From: Symbiodinium natans
Lineage: Eukaryota > Sar > Dinophyceae > Suessiales > Symbiodiniaceae
Direction: 5' to 3'
Assembly (NCBI GenBank): GCA_905221605.1
Contig: CAJNDS010002563.1
Coordinates: 296,054 to 360,053 of the forward strand
Length of the DNA: 64,000 nucleotides
Shown: positions 53,036 through 64,000 of the stretch, in pieces
Layout of the letters: the number at the start of each line of letters is the position of its first letter
Numbering within the stretch: the stretch's first letter is position 1
Translations under genes and position numbers: made by a program
Notes under the pieces: generated by a model
Seen by the model: only the letters and a program-made list of their open reading frames with translations
Database searches by the model: none
Told to the model about the DNA's origin: nothing

Positions 53036-55107
53036 GGGGTGTTGGGGTTTAGGGCTTAGGGTTTACGATTAGGAATTGGGGGGTTTAGGGTTTGGGGTTT
53101 GGGGTTTGGGGTTTAGGGTTTTGGGGTTTAGGGTTTAGGGGTTTGGGGTTTGGGGTTTGGAGGCCTAGCCTCGAGGGGTTGGCCCAACCTTTGTCGAACT
53201 TGTTGGGGTTCATGACCCGAAACCCTAAACCCTAAACCCTAAACCCTAAACGGGGTTCGTAGAGTTTCTGTCTCGGCGTGTGCGCAGCAGCTTCAAACCT
53301 GACATTGCTGAGCCTTTGTGCCAGTGCGGCTTGCAAAAGCACCTTTTGGAGAAGTATGCCTTATATTATGGAATATGCCTGGGATTGACTCGATTTGGCC
53401 AGCCACAAGTAAAGCAAAAAGCGAACTACAGAATGTTCATAGTTTCCGTGCAAAGCAAGTTTTCTTGGATTTCTTTCTGATCTGTGTGTGCAACATGTTC
53501 GATTTCAGACCCAGAACATTCGATCAAAGCGAAACCGCTTGCTAGACTTTGTGGTGTCTGCGGCTGGTGGTGCGGAAGTTTGAAGGTTAGGTTTGGGAAG
53601 GTTCGTGCGCAAGGTGCTTCGCAAGCCATGCATGGGCCCCCTGGTGTTTTCTCGAACCAAAAACTCGGGAAAAAGGTTCGAACTCTGCCGAACAATTTTT
53701 ATGTTGGCTTCTTACACAAACAACCCTAAACCCTAAACAATTTTGGCCCCAGGGTGCGCGCGCACAAAAGGCTCGATGCACATCTTCACCATGATGTCGT
53801 CGAATCCTCAAAGCAGGTAGGGTTCGCAGAGGTTCGCTGGGCCCAACAAATGCCAAATGGCCCTTTTTTGGGTTATTGTTTTCAGTATCATTATCATTAT
53901 TATCATGAATATTATGATTATTATTGTATATGTATGTATATATATATATGTTTATTGTAGTTTTTTTTTGGGGGGGGTCTCAGGTAGGTTTGCGTCAGTC
54001 TTGAGCCTGATGCCGGACTTTGTGCCAGCTGTGAGAAGCACCTTACCAGATTGTTTTCGTTTTTTGTTTTCGCGATCTGGCAGAGCACGGGTCAGAGAAA
54101 AACACCAATCTTGTTGAATGTTCATATAGTTTCTTTGCAAGGTAAGTCCTGTGGAGATGTTAATGGTTTTGTAGCTTTGACCTGTGTTTGGCTAGTTCTA
54201 ATAACAAAAGCCCAAGCTCTATTCAGGATTCTTGCACTAATATTTGCATAGTTTATATGCGTGCACAGAGGATACCATGCCCCAAAGTCGGGAATTGACC
54301 TTTGACATAAAATACAACAGCCTGGCCTTAGGGTCCATGTACTTCATTAGTATATACTTGGGTCCCACAGTCCCTATATAGGAAGTACTTTCGGGCCCAA
54401 GTATTCCCTATTTAGGTACATGGACCCTTACACAACCTCACCGATTTTCAGGTCATGAATTCCTCCTACAAGCGAGTACAGATCCTGTCGAACCCCAAAT
54501 GGTTCGTGGACCTTTGCCGTACGGTATTTTTATTGCCCTTAGTTTGGGGTTTAGAGTTTAGGTTTGTTTAGGGTTCAGGGATCCGATGGGTTCACGGCCG
54601 GTGCCCTTCCTTTCTCACAAGGTGACGAACTGCTGTTCGAGGCTCGGGGTTTAGGGTTCAGGGTTTAGGGTTTAGGGTTTGCATGGGGTTTAGGGTTTAG
54701 AGTTTGTGGACTAGGGGTTCAGGGTTCAAATCCTATTGCTAGGGACTGCGTCGGGTAAGGCTTCAGCGAGCTCAAAACACGCGGGAACGTGAGCTTTCGT
54801 GGGTGGGGTGGAGGTAGTTGTGCACGACTGTTGTCCCACGGTTCACTGGACAAGAGGCGTGAGTAGGCTTTATGGGCACGGGGCTGATGATGGTTTCTGT
54901 TGTGCTGTGGTAGCGTGTTGTCCACCTACTTGAGAGCTGAAAGCCACGCGATCTCGCAAGCCCTAGCCCGCAAAGAGGGAAGCTCCCCCACCCCAAGGCG
55001 ACCAGAATCCCTAAACCCTAAACCCTAAATCCTAAACCCTAAATCCTAAACCCTAAATCCTAAACCCTAAACCCTAAACCCTAAACCTCAAGGAACCTCT
55101 GAGACCC
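51022..55107. other. Stretch without recognised genes
   Basis: Telomeric arrays at 51253-51318, 52834-52880, 53221-53250 and 55010-55090; a poly(G) run at 52990-53033; TTATTA-type tracts at 53885-53955; a GGTCCATGTACCT element at 54326-54430. ORFs around 53280-53860 show no recognisable motifs. Confidence 0.5.
54326..54430. mobile_element. GGTCCATGTACCT-family TIR element
   Basis: CCTTAGGGTCCATGTAC ... GGTACATGGACCCTTA with the conserved core CCCTATATAGGAAGTACTT. Confidence 0.78.
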
Positions 55108-55177
55108 TCAAAGAAGCTTTGCGAAAAGGCCGAGCTGCCGGCCAACCCTCTGTTCTTCCTTCAGGCCAAGATACCCC
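55108..55177 (+). CDS. Probable exon: KKLCEKAELPANPLFFLQ
   Basis: Reads KKLCEKAELPANPLFFLQ AKIP and runs into a CCCTAAA array. Protein-like, unassigned. The alternative frame is also open but less convincing. Confidence 0.4.
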
Positions 55178-55260
55178 TAAACCCTAAACCCTAAACCCTA
55201 AACCCTAAACCCTAAACCCTAAACCCTAAACCCTAAACCCTAAACCCTAAACCCTAACCC
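55172..55260. repeat. Telomeric array (CCCTAAA)n
   Basis: Twelve near-perfect CCCTAAA units. Confidence 0.95.
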
Positions 55261-55264
55261 CCAC

Positions 55265-57536
55265 TAAGTGGGAACCGGATTAGGGGCTTTTGTTTGTTTT
55301 TTTCAGGTTTGTTTTAAAGCAGCCCGGAGCCATCATCCCCCACATCTACATCCTAGAACCTATAAGTAGCCCTAAAAACCCGAAGCCCTAAACCCTAAAA
55401 CCCTAAACCTTCAGACCCTAAACCCTGGACCCCTCAAAAGTTCAGGATCCGAATCTAGAGTCGATGTGTGTCGCTCTTTAGTCGTGTTTTTTCACATGTG
55501 CGGTTGAAAGGTAGAGCAGCTGTGGTGATTGTTGCTGTAAACTCCCTTATAGGGTTATTGTAGGTAACCTACTTAAAGCAAAAATCAGCAGGGCTTCGGG
55601 TTAAGGTGCGGCTTCAGTGTCTCGAGACTTGTAGCCATGGCAGCTCTAAATCGCCCCGACGGCCCTGCCCCATAATATAGGGGCCTTATTAGAATAGGGT
55701 TTTGGGGATTATTATAGCAGAATTATGAAGTGGCCACAAGGAATAGATACTAGCAGTTATTCCGACCCCTATATTAGCGTCACGAGTCAGAAGGACTGGT
55801 GAAGCTCTAGCCCAGAACCCCAAACCCGGAACCAAGAATCCCAGCCCTAAACCCCAAACCCTATAAGCCCTAAACCCCAAACCCTAAAGCCCTGAAATCC
55901 TAAAACTCCAAGCATCAAAAAGCAGAGTTCAGCTCCAAAGACGCCTTTTATAGGGGGCCGGGAGGGGCGTTCATGGGGGGGGGGAGGAACCTAGGGAACC
56001 TTGCGGAAGCTTAGGGAACCTTGCGGAAGCTTAGGGAGCCTTAGGGGACCTTGGGTTCATACCCTATGCCTTGAACCCAAACCCCCCGTCCCTTAAGAAC
56101 CCCTATAAGCCTGCATCAATCCCCGGTCTCCAAGCCGCAGCAGGGCGCCCTAACCTTGAACTTCGAAATCCCCCTATCCCTAGACCCTAAACCCCTAAAC
56201 ACTCAACCCTAAGCACCAAAAGTTTGGGGCTTTGGGGTTTAAAGTTTGCATCGTGGAGCCTCTAAGCCTAAGGTCTTTGTGGACGCGCGGGCTTCCTGGG
56301 GTGTAGGGTTTAGGGTTTAGGGTTTAGGGTTTAGGGTTTAGGGGGTTAAGGGTTTAGGGTTTAGGGTTTAGGGGGTTTAGGGGTTAGGGGGTTTAGGGGT
56401 TAGGGGGTTTAGGGTTTCGGCTTTAGGGCCTGCACTGATGTGTTCTGCAACTGAAAGCCCATCCTAGTCTCCCAGCCTTTTGGGCAGCTTCAGTCCGAAT
56501 CCCTAAGCCCTAAACCCCTAAAACTCCAGAACCCCGACCCTCAGAACCCTGAACCCCTGAACCTCAAAAAACCCTAAACTCAAAAAACAACCAAGCCTTT
56601 AAGCCCTTAACCCGGAACCCTCTTGGTAGTCCAGTGGTACCCTTTGCCCCTTTTTTGTTTCAAGGCTCCCTTCTCAAGCAACCAACTACAAAAAGGGGTA
56701 CCCTTATACCCTCATTGCAAGAGGTTACCGGGCTTCCCAGAAGCCCTAAACCCTGAACGCCCGAAACCCTAAACCCTAAACCCTACACCTTAAACCCTAA
56801 ACCCTAAACCCTAAACCCTAAACCTTAAACCCTAAACTGAAGCAACCGGGCCAGGTCTCATCGGAGGAGGGCAACTTCTTTTGGGGTCTTGGGCCCGGGT
56901 ACAGCACAGGCTGAAACCTATATACCCTCAAACCCTAAAACCCTCACACCCCTAAAACCCTAAAATCCTGAAACCCCTGCAGCCCTAAGATCTTCTGAGC
57001 CCGAAACCCTAAGTTCCAAGTTTTGTTCTGGGCCTTTAGGGCCTTCAGGAAACTGGGGTTTAGGTCCCCCCCCCCCCCTCCCCTCCCTCCTTGGGGTTCT
57101 GTCAAGACAAAGGGCCGAAATCTTGCCAACGTTGTTGGGGCTCAGACGGTCCTCCAAAATCCTAGACAAACCCTAACCCCTCAAGCCCTGAAACCCCAAA
57201 CCCTGTGGACAGACCTCGTAAGCGCGCGTGGTCTCTGGATCATAAAGGGCATGTTGTGGTTCGGACCTCTGGAGAAGCCATATGCATATATATATATATA
57301 TAGATATATATACCTATATATATATGTATTGTTTTAACAAGTCACCTCACCAGCTCCTTTGGGACACCATGTGCATAGACCATTTATCGCACGGCTTCCC
57401 TGGACTGCAAGCCTCGGCCGAGGGGTTCTTGAGCCAAGGAGGGGTGGCCACGTTTTTTACGTCAGAAACCTAAGTCGCTGCGTGACAGGAACTGGTGCTC
57501 CCAAGCTGCCATCGACCATGAAACTGTGAAGCTCAG
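55265..57536. other. Stretch with elements and arrays, no recognised gene
   Basis: Includes a GGTTCTTAAG-type element with an internal 22 bp tandem repeat (about 55960-56105), a GGTAGTCC element (56623-56738), arrays at 56303-56410 and 56756-56840, and (TA)n at 57285-57330. Confidence 0.5.
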
Positions 57537-57670
57537 AAGCCCAGGAACATCAAGGCCAAGGCTACCTACAAGCGGGCGCCCGAGATGGCGGACCCGAAGA
57601 GTTGTGTCGTCAGACCCGGCCTCGAGCAGTCCCGTCACGTGCAGGATTGCTGGACTGCCGGTGGAGACAG
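57537..57670 (+). CDS. Probable exon: KPRNIKAKATYKRAPEMA
   Basis: Open from GCTCAG to GACAG|GTTTAGGG: KPRNIKAKATYKRAPEMA, DPKSCVVRPGLEQSR and VQDCWTAGGD. The donor GT is the first dinucleotide of a telomeric array (GTTTAGGG). Basic N-terminal part. May belong with the islands at 58.5, 58.97 and 59.34 kb. Family unknown. Confidence 0.5.
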
Positions 57671-58503
57671 GTTTAGGGTTTAAGGTAATTTAGGGTTTAG
57701 GGTTTAGGGTTTAGGGGAAGCATGGCGCCTGAAACGAAATGCTCCCACGAACGTCTGCAGCGTCAGGATTGCTGCGGACTCCTCCTAAGGAGAGCATCAT
57801 CAACCGAGATAGACACAGGTGGCATGTGCGCCTCCTCCAGGAGTCCAGGAGGGCATCTTCAAGTGATAGTAATAATGATGATAAGAATAGTAATAATAAT
57901 AGTAGTAAAATTAATAGTAATAATAATAATAGCAATAATAATAGTTACGTATAGTAATAATAATCATAATAGCAGTTTTTACCAGAAGGGCATGCCGTCG
58001 CAGGTGGGACGTGCACGAACCATTTTGTTGTACCTTGAGCACGTGCTGGTGAAGACTGGACTGAGCGAGTGCTCGCGTACGGGCTTCGGCGACTAGTGCG
58101 AAACGAACACTGAAGCCGAAACCAAAGCCTAACACCTGGGTATAGGCTTTAAACTCAGCGCTTGAAGGTTTTAGAAACGTGTCCAATCCATAAACTTCCG
58201 AAGCCAAGCTCTATAAACCTCCTTACAGGCACTCTAAACCCGAAACTCTACACCCAAATGAACCTAAAGTTGGTATCGTAAACCATCATACTGCATACGA
58301 CTACATGCACTCGTTGAGCAGCAAGGGACACCAAAAAGCGTCCTTTGTGAGCCCCCGATAATCTCTCCCTAAGGATCCATGTGCCTATGCAGTGTGTACT
58401 TGGCCAATACAGCTACGATATAGGAACCCCTTTAAGGCCCAAGTATATACTGTGCAGGCACATAGGACCTCGAGATCCTCAGACCCAAAGCCCGAAACAC
58501 CAG

Positions 58504-58591
58504 GTCAGTTCTGGCTCGGAGACGCCAAGAGATCGAAGACCAACGCGATTTGCGACCTCATTCCCAAGGACCGCTTCCGATGCCCTAACAG
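58504..58591 (+). CDS. Probable exon: QFWLGDAKRSKTNAICDL
   Basis: After ACCAG reads QFWLGDAKRSKTNAICDL IPKDRFRCPN. Protein-like. Preceded by a decayed GGTCCATGTACCT element (58372-58470). Confidence 0.5.
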
Positions 58592-58965
58592 AAGAGGGCG
58601 TGGGGTGTTTCTAGGGTTCATAGCTTCGTTTCGTATGTGTTGGCGGTCGTGTGGGGCCCTGGATGCACGGTTCTGCCTCGCGGGCTCTTGGGACAGCTTG
58701 GCTTCATGTATGCATATCCAAGGGACTGCGCTGTTTGGGGTCCACGCTGCCATAATTAATGGGGAAAGTTGATGCACCCTGAATGCACTGAAGCAAGAGC
58801 TGCTCCGGGTTCCGGAGTTTTGAAAGGAATAGTTCAGGTCCAGTGCTAGGGTATACCTACTATTGGGGTCGGAGTAACTACGAATTGTAAAACCCTGTGG
58901 TCCCTTTATCGTTATACTATACGAACCCCAAAAACCCTATGCTAATACTTAAGGCCCACACAAGT

Positions 58966-59059
58966 CCGGCTCCAGGACTGCAAGCTGATTCACAAGGCGC
59001 TGGACGGCGACAAAGTCGACTTTGAGTGCCAGGCGCCAGACGGATTCGACACTTCAGAG
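58966..59059 (+). CDS. Probable exon: RLQDCKLIHKALDGDKVD
   Basis: Reads RLQDCKLIHKALDGDKVD FECQAPDGFDTSE. Its acceptor (ACAAG) follows directly on a decayed element with GGTCCCTTTATCGTTATACTAT. Unassigned. Confidence 0.5.
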
Positions 59060-59161
59060 TGTATCCCTAAGGGTCTCTGTACCTGATTTAACTTTGATTG
59101 TATGATTCTACTTGCAAAAGATTCTGTGGTTTTGTGAGGCAATGATGAAGCTCACTCAAAA

Positions 59162-59306
59162 CCCTAACCCTAAACCCTAAACCCTCAACCCTCAACCCTC
59201 AACCCTAAACCCTAAACCCTAAACCCTAAACCCTACACCCTACACCCTACACCCTAAACCCTAAACCCTAAACCCTACACCCTAAACCCTAAACCCTAAA
59301 CCCTAG
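59162..59306. repeat. Telomeric array with CCCTCAA and CCCTACA sub-blocks
   Basis: CCCTAAA units with runs of CCCTCAA and CCCTACA variants over about 145 bp. Confidence 0.9.
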
Positions 59307-59341
59307 CAGTACATCCGTAAGGGCTTCCTTTGCGCGACCAG

Positions 59342-59411
59342 GCCCAGGCGCCCTTCCTGAAGGACTCCGCAAACCGCTTGCTCACTGTGAAGTTCACTAC
59401 CAAGGACGGGC
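59342..59411 (+). CDS. Probable exon: AQAPFLKDSANRLLTVKF
   Basis: After CGACCAG reads AQAPFLKDSANRLLTVKF TTKDG and ends at a GTGGGTTTAGGG donor. Unassigned. Confidence 0.45.
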
Positions 59412-59784
59412 GTGGGTTTAGGGTGTCGGGTTTTGGGGTGTAGGGTTTTGGGTTTGGGGTTTAGGGTTTATAGGGTTTATGATGACCTTTGATTCCTTAG
59501 ATCTAAACCCTTACCCTAAACCTTGAACTGTTGCGCTGCCTGGGTTTGTATCAGGTTATGTTGTGTTGCGTTGGGATAAGGGGGTTTCCAAATTAGGGCT
59601 ACCTTATTGGGGTGCTTATCATAAGAGAATCCTATTATCTGGGGGCTTTCTTAGGGGTCCCTCATTTTCGTAACGCCCCATACTGTGTTATGATATGGGG
59701 ATACTCTGCTATTTCATGTGGTTTTATGGTATGCTGAACAAAAAAGTCAAAAGACGTTCTGCAATGTACTGCAATACAATATTT

Positions 59785-59940
59785 CAGGGTGAATGTGATG
59801 GAAATGTAATGTAAATGTCACGTAAAATCGATGCACATGGAATGTAAAAATGTGATGTGAACGTGATATGAGTGTAATGTGAATGTGAGTCGAATGTAAT
59901 GGGGATGTAGCGCGAATGTAATGTCCATGCAATGTACATG
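59785..59940. repeat. Degenerate AATGTR minisatellite
   Basis: Units such as GAATGTAATG, AAATGTAATG and GATGTGAACG recur at 6-12 bp intervals over about 155 bp. Confidence 0.7.
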
Positions 59941-61086
59941 CCAGGCATAATCAATGATGCCTTCTGTACTATACGCTGAATTCCTGTATTTTCATGACCT
60001 AGACCACAAATATGCTTGTGTAGTATGTTTCGTTTTTTGTTCGTTTATAGTTTGCAGCTTCTAGCAATCCGATGGCCCCTCCCCCCCCCCCCCCCCCCCC
60101 CGTCTCCCCCCCCGTCCCCTGCCGCCCCATCCTATAACCCCTGAATCTCGGGAGAAGATCTATGCAATAAACCCTGACTACATCCGAAGCCACGCTGCAG
60201 CCCTACGCATTCCGCGCTGCCTGGTGCAGAGGAGCAAAAGTTTGTCACAAAGGTGACGAAAGCTCAGCTCCGCGTGCTGGGAACTGAGAGAGAGCAGCCG
60301 CTTTAGGGTGTGGGGACTTATGGCTTTAGGGTTTAGGGTTGTGGCTCCGAAGCACCCCACCCCTGAACTATCGGAACAACAAGCCTGAATAGGGTCATGA
60401 TCAACCTACCCAGCCCCTAAACCCTACACCCCAAACCCAAAACCCCAAACCCAACTCCAGACTCTTCACCCTCAGCTGCTCTGAACCTCACCGCGATACC
60501 TTGCGAAGCCCACACAGACTGGGGCGTTTAGGGGTAGGCGGTTTCTTCGTTTGGGCTGCAGGATATAGTTCTTCTGGTGTTTGGGGTGCAAGTCCCCAAG
60601 AACACTCCAGCTGTACTATAAACATGTTGGGGATATTTAGTATTGGGAGGTTAAGCGGGCGAGGGGGAGAGTACAAGTTTTAGCGAGAAACCCCTCAAGC
60701 CCTAGGCCCCAAACCCTAAACCATGTAAACCCTAAACCCCCAACCCTAAAGCCTAAACCCTAAACCCTAAACCCTAAACCCTAAACCCTAAACCCTAAAC
60801 CCTAAACCCCCAACCCGAAACCCTTGTAGCGTGTTCAAGAAGTTTGAAGGGGCTCTGCGGTCGCCCCAGGTCAGTCCCTAAACCTACAAACCCAAAGCCC
60901 CAAACCCTCTGTGTGCTTCCCCAAACCCTATGTGTGCTTCGGGTTGGGGAGGGTTTTGGGCAGAGTTTATACGACTCCAGAAGAGTCCAGCCTCAAGCCT
61001 AGGCCGAAGGCTGCGTGGGCAGAGTGGCCGCAGCCTCAGTAGAGGAATCGGTACCTTAATTTCCGAAGCCTAAACCCTGAACCCTT

Positions 61087-61195
61087 AACCCCAAACCCTA
61101 AACCCTAAACCCTAAACCCTAAACCCTAAACCCTAAACCCTAAACCCTAAACCCTAAACCCTAAACCCTAAACCCTAAACCCTAAACCCTAAACC
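61087..61195. repeat. Telomeric array (CCCTAAA)n
   Basis: Fifteen near-perfect units. Confidence 0.95.
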
Positions 61196-61300
61196 AAACC
61201 TGCATCATAGCCGAGTAAGTTGAAGCCCAGGCCCGGCTGCGTTTCGGGTGCAGAGTAGGGTTTAGGGCCAACATGGGCTGCGGTTCAGGGAACGAAGGGT

Positions 61301-61460
61301 TTAGGGTTTAGGGTTTAGGGTTAGGTTTAGGGTTTAGGGTTTAGGGTTTAGGGTTTAGGGTTTAGGGTTTAGGGTTTAGGGTTTAGGGTTTGGGGTTTAG
61401 GGTTTAGGGTTTAGGGTTTAGGGATGTAGGGATTTAGGGATTTAGGGATTTAGGGTTTGG
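61301..61460. repeat. Telomeric array (TTTAGGG)n
   Basis: About twenty units with a short ATTTAGGG block at the 3' end, in the opposite orientation to the array 110 bp upstream. Confidence 0.95.
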
Positions 61461-61741
61461 AGTTAGAGTGTGTGTTTGGGGGCCCCTGAAGCTCTGAACC
61501 CTAAACCCCTGACATTTGTAAACTCTCTAAAGCATATACATGAAGCCCCCGAGGACACTGAACCCTGAACCCTACACCGCCTGAAGCCCCCAACTCGAAA
61601 ATCATGAACCTTAACCCCTGCAAAAACCCTAACGGGATTTACTGTAAACAGATGTGTGGGGCATATACTTAAGGTAGATGACCAATTATAGGCTTCATCT
61701 GGTCCCCACGGAAGCCCCCTGAAGCCCTAAACTCTAAATCG

Positions 61742-61839
61742 TCAACCCTAAACCCTAAACCCTAAACCCTAAACCCTAAACCCTAAACCCTAAACCCTAA
61801 ACCCTAAACCCTAAACCCTAAACCCTAAACCCTAAACCC
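61742..61839. repeat. Telomeric array (CCCTAAA)n
   Basis: Thirteen or more perfect units. Confidence 0.95.
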
Positions 61840-61948
61840 TTTCTGAAAGGCTTTCGGTGCAGGGCTCGGGATGCCGGGCTTACAGGGTTTAGGCTTTTGG
61901 GGGTTTAGGGTTTAGGGCTGCTGGCTGCTTTCCTTGACTCTTGCGGAC

Positions 61949-62400
61949 AGGGTTTAGGGTTTAGGGTTTAGGGTTTAGGGTTTAGGGTTTAGGGTTTAGG
62001 GTTTAGGGTTTAGGGTTTAGGGTTTAGGGTTTAGGGTTTAGGGTTTAGGGTTTAGGGTTTAGGGTTTAGGGTTTAGGGGCTTAGGGGTTAGGGTTTAGGG
62101 TTTAGGGTTTAGGGTTTAGGGTTTAGGGTTTAGGGTTTAGTGTTTAGTGCCTCAGGGGCTCAGGGGTTTAGGGGTTTAGTGTTTAGGGCCTCAGGGTTCA
62201 GGGGTTCAGGGGTTCAGGGGTTTAGGGGTTTAGGGGTTTAGGGGTTTAGGGGTTTAGGGGTTTAGGGGTTTAGGGGTTTAGGGGTTTAGGGGTTTAGGGG
62301 TTTAGGGGTTTAGGGGTTTGAGGGTTTGGGGGTTTGGGGGTTTAGGGGTTTAGGGGTTTAGGGGTTTGGGGTTTGGAGTTTGGGGTTTGGGGTTTAGAAT
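61949..62400. repeat. Longest telomeric block: TTTAGGG grading into TTTAGGGG
   Basis: About 190 bp of TTTAGGG, then irregular CTCAGGG units, then about thirteen TTTAGGGG 8-mers (62216-62315) and G-rich variants. A compound array about 450 bp long. Confidence 0.92.
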
Positions 62401-63633
62401 AGAGTTTAGGGTTTATGGCTTTGGGTTTTCGGGGTCTGGGTTTTGGGGGTTTTGGGGGGTTTGGCCAGGAAGCAGCACCGACTCCGCCTGTGGCGGGCGA
62501 GCAAGGTGCCGACGCTTCTAAGGGGTGTTTCGGGTTGGAAAAGTAATTTTTAGGGTTTAGGGCTTAGTATTCAGGGTTTGGGGTTTAGGGTTTAGGGTGA
62601 ATCATCAGGTGCTCCCAGAGTCTGTAGGATTTAGGGGATGATATTCCCAGGCTGGCAGGGGTTCTTTCAGTGCAGAGCTTATAAGGCCCTCAACCCTGAC
62701 AACCTCAGGTTTCTTGGTCGCCCAGTGGTAGCCTTCACCCTTTTCCATGCTTGCATCTGGGTCCCCTTACAAGGTAACCAACCCAAAGAAGGGGTATAGG
62801 GTATGAGGTGTGGGGTTAGCCTATGCTTGCTATAAGTACCCTGAACCTCCACACCTCCCCTAAACCCTAAACCCTGGTTCAGGCTAAGGGGTGGGATGAA
62901 GAAAGCTTGCTGAGTTTTGTTGGAGATCGCGCCCGTTGCCTCACACTCATCACCCTATACAAACAAGAGAGATGCCTTAAGTTAGATGGTGCTATGCTTT
63001 GTCCCCAAGGTTTTGTTTGTTTAGGGTCCATTCGGGTTTGAGGCTTTTGTTCATGTAAATGTAGGTTCCGCGAGCCCATATCGTATGCAGTTGAACTTAT
63101 TGTGCTCACACTTGTGGACGTCATGTATCAGTTGGAATTGACGTTGGGGAGGTTCATGACTTTCTTCAAGGTGGCAACCTTGTCCTCGTTGCTTTCGTGC
63201 TGTGTGTGCGCGATGGCACTGAGAATACACCTGCTGTCGGGATCAGCGGCGAAGCTGTTTTTGGCGGTTTAGAGGGTGACACAGCATTGAGCTCGCCGAT
63301 TTCACATATCCTGAGTGGACGTCCAAGATGAGGTTGCAAGTGTTGGAGGTTGTAGATCGGAGAGGACTGACCACTGAAACTTTCGCGAGCTGCAATGCGA
63401 GATCAAGGCTTGCGGACGAGAAATGACTTGACATCCTAAACCTTACAGCCTGCATGCCCTAACCACAAAAACCCTAAACCCCGAAACCCATCAACCCCTA
63501 AGTCCTAAAACCCCTAAACCCTAAATCCTCGTCCACCCCTAATTCACTCCTAAACCCTAAACCCCAAACCCCAAACCCCAAACCCCAAACCCCAAACCCC
63601 AAACCCCAAACCGTTGTCAACCTCAAGGCCCAG

Positions 63634-63709
63634 CGCCAAGATCCCTGATGAGGTGTGGGCTGGCGAAGACAAGGACGACGACGAGAAGAAGGACGAAAAA
63701 GAGAAGAAG
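63634..63709 (+). CDS. Probable exon: AKIPDEVWAGEDKDDDEK
   Basis: After GCCCAG reads AKIPDEVWAGEDKDDDEK KDEKEKK, strongly charged. It ends inside a 14 bp segment duplicated across a telomeric insert. Family unknown; acidic/basic tracts like this occur in many chaperones and nuclear proteins. Confidence 0.5.
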
Positions 63710-63794
63710 GCTCCTTTGTTTCGGGTTTAGGGTTTAGGGTTTAGGGTTAAGGGTTTAGGGTTTAGGGTTTAGGGTTTATCCCAAGGAGAAGAAG
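63710..63794 (+). repeat. Telomeric-repeat intron with 14 bp target duplication
   Basis: GAGAAGAAGGCTCC occurs perfectly at 63701-63714 and 63786-63799 on either side of TTTAGGG units (63715-63785). A GC donor (AAG|GCTCC) in copy one and an AG acceptor in copy two excise exactly one repeat plus the array. Confidence 0.85.
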
Positions 63795-64000
63795 GCTCCC
63801 ATGGTTTTGGGGCTCTAGGAACTAGAGGGGTGTAGGGCTTTTGTTGAACTACAGGGTTTAGGGTTTAGGGGGGTTTAGGGCTCAGGGCTTTGGGGCTTTA
63901 GGGCTTAGGGTTGAGGGGTTACAGGCTGCCGCAGTTTGGGGTTTGGGGTGTGGGGGTTTACGGGTTAGGTGCCCTTCAAGGGTTGCGGGCGGGGGGGGGG
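63795..64000. other. Continuation of the exon, then degenerate telomeric sequence
   Basis: GCTCCCATGG continues the frame (A P M V) for a few codons. The rest is TTTAGGG-derived sequence and a terminal G run. Confidence 0.4.

Larger units (their letters stand above)
59412..63633. other. Stretch without recognised genes, rich in telomeric arrays
   Basis: A degenerate AATGTR minisatellite (59785-59940), a C run at 60075-60102, arrays at 60740-60812, 61087-61195, 61301-61460, 61742-61839 and 61949-62400, and part of a GGTCGCCCAGTGG element at 62714-62785. ORFs at 62879-63455 (minus strand) have no motif. Confidence 0.5.

Overview
The window looks like nuclear DNA of a dinoflagellate. The reasons are: Arabidopsis-type telomeric repeats (TTTAGGG/CCCTAAA) scattered throughout in both orientations; every recognisable gene on the + strand; very short exons; introns whose 5' splice sites are GT, GC and probably GA with AG|G acceptors; and a membrane-protein family that I recall as expanded in Symbiodiniaceae and relatives. 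The species cannot be named. No long ORF represents a complete gene. Most coding sequence sits in 45-150 bp islands between telomeric arrays and small terminal-inverted-repeat (TIR) elements. The exons below come from hand translation and, for the two central genes, from comparison of two paralogues.

Layout. (1) About 1.6-10.4 kb (+): exons of a LARGE/GT49-type glycosyltransferase, with a DxD exon (LLDVDFVPS) and the motifs YPVNALRN, ALVIPAFE, GHRATDFDRW, EEHFEPYVVV and YGLNK in family order. (2) 11-17 kb: exon-like islands of unknown genes. (3) 19.3-32.0 kb (gene A) and 36.3-47.2 kb (gene B): two tandem, same-strand paralogues of a multi-pass membrane protein carrying a TIR-like signature in pieces (FVSHCWG, then D-R-V/A-C-x-x-Q-T-D, then RLWCQLEL). 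(4) 48-64 kb: further islands, including a lysine/aspartate-rich one at 63.6 kb.

Main observation. Aligning gene A with gene B gives filled and empty sites for many introns. Several introns are recent insertions. One class is a telomeric array flanked by a direct duplication of the target exon. The clearest case (45513-45682) has a perfect 15 bp duplication containing AG|GC, so a GC-AG intron would remove the array exactly, and gene A is uninterrupted there. The same arrangement recurs at 63.7 kb (14 bp) and 50.9 kb (25 bp, GT-AG). The second class is TIR elements whose ends read C...AG with 4 bp target duplications. When the duplication begins GT, GC or GA it supplies the donor and the element's own terminal AG is the acceptor. 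Telomeric arrays are also found inside these elements. I propose telomere-repeat insertion as a source of spliceable introns. Splicing is inferred here, not observed.

The rest consists of telomeric arrays and variants, at least eight small-element families, long G/C homopolymers (one of 114 Gs), (GCGCGT)n, and several local minisatellites. No tRNA, rRNA, CRISPR or intact autonomous transposon gene was recognised.
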